DNA of 24,626 nucleotides from positions 1 through 24,626 of IMG/VR virus record IMGVR_UViG_3300020165_000145; one strand, written 5' to 3'. The position numbers and the translations under genes are program-made. Position 1 is the first letter of the stretch; each line of letters begins with the position of its first letter. Of this stretch, positions 22,259 through 24,626 are shown piece by piece. The notes under the pieces are model-generated. The model was not told where the DNA came from. It did no database searches and saw only the letters and a program-made list of their open reading frames with translations. This DNA comes from a virus.

Positions 22259-22537
22259 TTAAGAAATTATACCTAATATATAGTTCTCTAAAATAACATT
22301 GATGCTTTTGTTGCCAAAGTTAATCTCCTCTATCATCGTCCTATCAACAACTACCTGGGTTCCTTTCTGTAGCGATTCTGATAGCTTGACGTCTTGTGAT
22401 GTGGCTACTACGGTGGCCGTTGTGTATCTTTCTTCTGTTACCTTAAAGTCATCCGGCAGCAATATACCTGTAGTGGTCTCCTTTGTGTCGGGGGCTCCGA
22501 GTTCGATTTGAATGTGTCTATTTAGTGGTTTAAACAT
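22259..22537 (-). CDS. groES: Co-chaperonin GroES
   Basis: The 92-residue product caps GroEL rings and sets the folding chamber. FKPLNRHIQIEL (2-13), the mobile loop TTTGILLPDD, the strand YTTATVVA, and the end ENYILGIIS match the usual GroES order and length (about 95-97). The mobile-loop hydrophobic triplet is ILL, like host GroES IVL. GAGGA precedes the ATG, and the ribonucleotide reductase gene ends 12 nt upstream. A phage-encoded GroEL lies at 5.4-7.0 kb, so the two could form a matched pair rather than capping the host GroEL as T4 gp31 does. Confidence 0.92.
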   Translation of the reverse strand: MFKPLNRHIQIELGAPDTKETTTGILLPDDFKVTEERYTTATVVATSQDVKLSESLQKGTQVVVDRTMIEEINFGNKSINVILENYILGIIS

Positions 22538-22549
22538 TGTTTCCTCGTT

Positions 22550-24517
22550 TTAAATTGTGCATGTATCGTTAGTACAAAACTTGCTACCGGCGCCGCCTTC
22601 ATCGAAAGACATGCGTTGGATGGGCTTTATAGCTGCTGACATATTATTGTATTCTTCTTCCGTGATTGGCTCGTACGGTGCCTGTACATACCCAGTCTCC
22701 TGATACTTCAGGAAGGAAACCGCTTTTAGGCGCGTCTCATACATCTCTAAAGCACTCTTAATCTGAGTCGACTCGTTCTCGTTGAAAGTCACCGTGATTG
22801 AGACTGAATTATCTGCCCAATAGTGTTGGTACTGCGCTGCAATCTCAAGTTGCTCCCAGATAGAGACGTCTTTTTTGCCCTTCTGGAAGTATGGCTCATG
22901 TACAGGGAACTCTACCACCATTGTATTTGGAGAATATGAGTCTTTCTCTATTTTATAGCCTGCTTCCGCTAGCTGCTCAAGCATCTCTGAGCTTTCCGCG
23001 AATCGAATCCTTCTAATATAAAATTCGCTCTCCGGAAAATGAATGCCAGGAGTAGACCCATTGAGCAAGGACACTGTGCCAGATGGCTTAATGGATGTCA
23101 TTCTAACTGACTTGGGAATACATAACCAGTTGGAGTATTCTTCATCCAATAGTTTAACGTGCTCATATGCTTTATCACACATTTCGTAAACTTCTCGGCG
23201 ACCAAACTTATTAAAAGCCTGAACAACACCAGACTGCGATAAGCCGATACGTCGGTTCTTTAACATTTTAGCGTTTGTTTCTGGCCAGTGTGTGTTCGAG
23301 AGGGTAATCGTCTTTCCATAAAGATAAGCGATCTTAAGGGTACGAAGATAGTCCTCCATATCCTCATGTTTTGCTGGATATGTCTCCACCAAACAACAAA
23401 GCTCTGCATCCTCTAACTGCTGTTCAACACAAGGATTAAAGCCTGCTACATTGATATCATCATACCGGAGATCATCTTTAAATCTTCCTCTGGTGCGGGC
23501 GTTATCGAGCCATATATATCCTGGCTCACCATTCTTCTGGGATTGGGCAGCGTGCCAAGTATAGTCCATGCCCACCACTGCGTTGAAGGAATTGTTAGAA
23601 CCCCAACGGTGGTGCATCAGCTTCTCGGAATCGTTCTTCATCTCAAGGTATCTCTTGTCATCGTGCTTACCCATTGCGAGAGCGGCGGAGCGGCGTACAT
23701 TTCCAGAGACTACGCAGCGACCAATTAGATTTTCTGTGTCCACGATATCGACCGAAGTGATAGTTTCACCAATTTTTGGTGAAAACAAATCGATCAAACT
23801 TTGATGCAATTCGATCAGTGGTCCAGCCCCTGAAGAGGTTCCACCAAAGCCATGGATCAGTGCGCCCTCTGGGCGAATGCCGGAGTAATCAAACTTCGGT
23901 ACCTTGGATCCAAAAAAGAAGCCATCAAGTAAAGTATGTACGGAGTCTACCCAGCCTTCTCGCGAGTCGTCTATGGGTAGCACATCATTCGTATACTGTG
24001 GCTCACAAATGCTTAAGGTGCCGGCTCCCTCTGTATCAAAGCCCACGCCGATGCCAACCATCAGGGCGTCCATCATCCAAGCGAAAAGATAGCCGCCCTT
24101 AGTGGGCAGATCGCGCGTGGAGCGAAAGGCGCAATTAAATAAGCCAGCGGCCGTGCGTTCCTCAATAAACTTAGTGCCCATCATCCATAAGCCTCGACCG
24201 GGCGGTGTCCACTTTAGAGTGAACAAGCGCTCGTAAGCGTCTTTGGCAGTACGTTGAGCTTTGGCATCATTCCACTCTAAGCCAAGCATAAATACATGCT
24301 GTTTCTGCATGTTGAACATTCCTTCAACAACTCGACGACAGGTTTGCCACCATTCTTCAGTGCCGGTGGCTTCTGGATTAAACTCGCTTAGTCTTCTGGC
24401 GTATGTTCTCTTAAAAGTAACGTAGCCCAAAGGCCCCCATGGAACTTCTTTGACTTTATATGGCTCCACAAAAGTATCCGAAAGTCTGAATCGCCTGATG
24501 TTGTCAATTGTTCTCAT
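22550..24517 (-). CDS. nrdJ: Adenosylcobalamin-dependent (class II, monomeric) ribonucleotide reductase
   Basis: The 655-residue product is a monomeric B12-dependent ribonucleoside-triphosphate reductase of the Lactobacillus leichmannii type (739 residues there). It makes deoxynucleotides without oxygen or a second subunit. C129 (LFNCAF) and C374 (ELCCLVE) fit the redox pair. NPCVE (361-365) has the thiyl C363 and E365. KPSGTVSLLNGSTPGIH is the phosphate/substrate loop. The last residues carry the C-x4-C pair (C648, C653) that thioredoxin re-reduces. Catalysis looks intact. The host must supply cobalamin. AAGGA lies about 10 nt before the ATG, which shares a base with the upstream stop (TAATG). 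The thioredoxin gene at 12.3-12.7 kb is a natural partner. Confidence 0.96.
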   Translation of the reverse strand: MRTIDNIRRFRLSDTFVEPYKVKEVPWGPLGYVTFKRTYARRLSEFNPEATGTEEWWQTCRRVVEGMFNMQKQHVFMLGLEWNDAKAQRTAKDAYERLFTLKWTPPGRGLWMMGTKFIEERTAAGLFNCAFRSTRDLPTKGGYLFAWMMDALMVGIGVGFDTEGAGTLSICEPQYTNDVLPIDDSREGWVDSVHTLLDGFFFGSKVPKFDYSGIRPEGALIHGFGGTSSGAGPLIELHQSLIDLFSPKIGETITSVDIVDTENLIGRCVVSGNVRRSAALAMGKHDDKRYLEMKNDSEKLMHHRWGSNNSFNAVVGMDYTWHAAQSQKNGEPGYIWLDNARTRGRFKDDLRYDDINVAGFNPCVEQQLEDAELCCLVETYPAKHEDMEDYLRTLKIAYLYGKTITLSNTHWPETNAKMLKNRRIGLSQSGVVQAFNKFGRREVYEMCDKAYEHVKLLDEEYSNWLCIPKSVRMTSIKPSGTVSLLNGSTPGIHFPESEFYIRRIRFAESSEMLEQLAEAGYKIEKDSYSPNTMVVEFPVHEPYFQKGKKDVSIWEQLEIAAQYQHYWADNSVSITVTFNENESTQIKSALEMYETRLKAVSFLKYQETGYVQAPYEPITEEEYNNMSAAIKPIQRMSFDEGGAGSKFCTNDTCTI

Positions 24518-24626
24518 TATCTTTTATTCCTTTTTAGTTTAGAGTACTTGGCTTGTAGCAACTGCTTTTGCGCTGTCGGTCCCAAAGAGACTGGCGCGGT
24601 GACCACTGCCGGATTGCTGTTGGCGT
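24517..24626 (-). CDS. 3' end of an upstream gene (partial), unidentified
   Basis: Only about 35 codons lie inside the window. The reading frame PAVVTAPVSLGPTAQKQLL, then KYSKLKRNKR, ends in a TAA that overlaps the ribonucleotide reductase ATG (TAATG). The smooth composition and tight coupling support this frame over the two others, which also end nearby. The rest of the gene lies to the right, so no function can be given. Confidence 0.55.
   Translation of the reverse strand, partial: ANSNPAVVTAPVSLGPTAQKQLLQAKYSKLKRNKR

Overview
This window looks like part of a large tailed bacteriophage genome, or a closely related virus. Every supportable gene lies on the minus strand. They are packed almost end to end, with many 1-4 nt or longer start/stop overlaps, and there is no rRNA, tRNA, insertion sequence or CRISPR array. 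The gene mix is typical of big lytic, often aquatic, phages: replication, nucleotide metabolism, chaperones, proteases, an endolysin and many small proteins of unknown function. Sigma-70-type promoters and a T7-type amidase suggest a bacterial, probably Gram-negative, host. The host cannot be named from the sequence.

In the direction of transcription (high to low coordinates), the window opens with the tail of an unidentified gene. It continues with a monomeric vitamin-B12-dependent ribonucleotide reductase, GroES, and an endolysin with a peptidoglycan-binding domain. Next come a Rossmann-like protein, a nucleotidyltransferase-like protein and a small protein, then a full-length DnaE-type DNA polymerase III alpha subunit, a ClpP-like protease and a J-domain protein. 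A strong promoter near 14.5 kb starts the next block. That block holds a GapR-like small protein, dUTPase, a phage N6-adenine methyltransferase, a Lys-tailed protein, a zinc-ribbon-like protein, thioredoxin, an IMP dehydrogenase/GMP reductase family enzyme, a putative DNA-binding protein, a sigma-70 region-4-like protein and a very acidic protein. A hairpin terminator overlapped by a new promoter (9.92-9.98 kb) separates it from a membrane protein, a second ClpP and a 573-residue unknown. A perfect consensus promoter at 7.05-7.08 kb then starts a block with GroEL, three small proteins, a methyltransferase-fold protein that seems to have lost its catalytic motifs, a small membrane protein, a eukaryotic-type phosphomannomutase and a large partial protein with an MGHC motif.

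Functionally, the genes cover three needs. Ribonucleotide reductase, thioredoxin, dUTPase and the IMPDH/GMPR enzyme supply and balance deoxynucleotides for the phage's own DnaE polymerase. GroEL, GroES, the J-domain protein and two ClpP-like proteases form an unusually complete protein-folding and processing kit. The sigma-region-4-like protein, the putative DNA-binding proteins and near-consensus promoters placed directly after stop codons point to organised use of host-type sigma-70 transcription. The main items for a second look are the overlapping terminator/promoter, the chaperone/protease set, and three enzyme-like proteins whose signature catalytic motifs appear degraded. All assignments come from reading translated sequence and motifs by eye; no database search was run.
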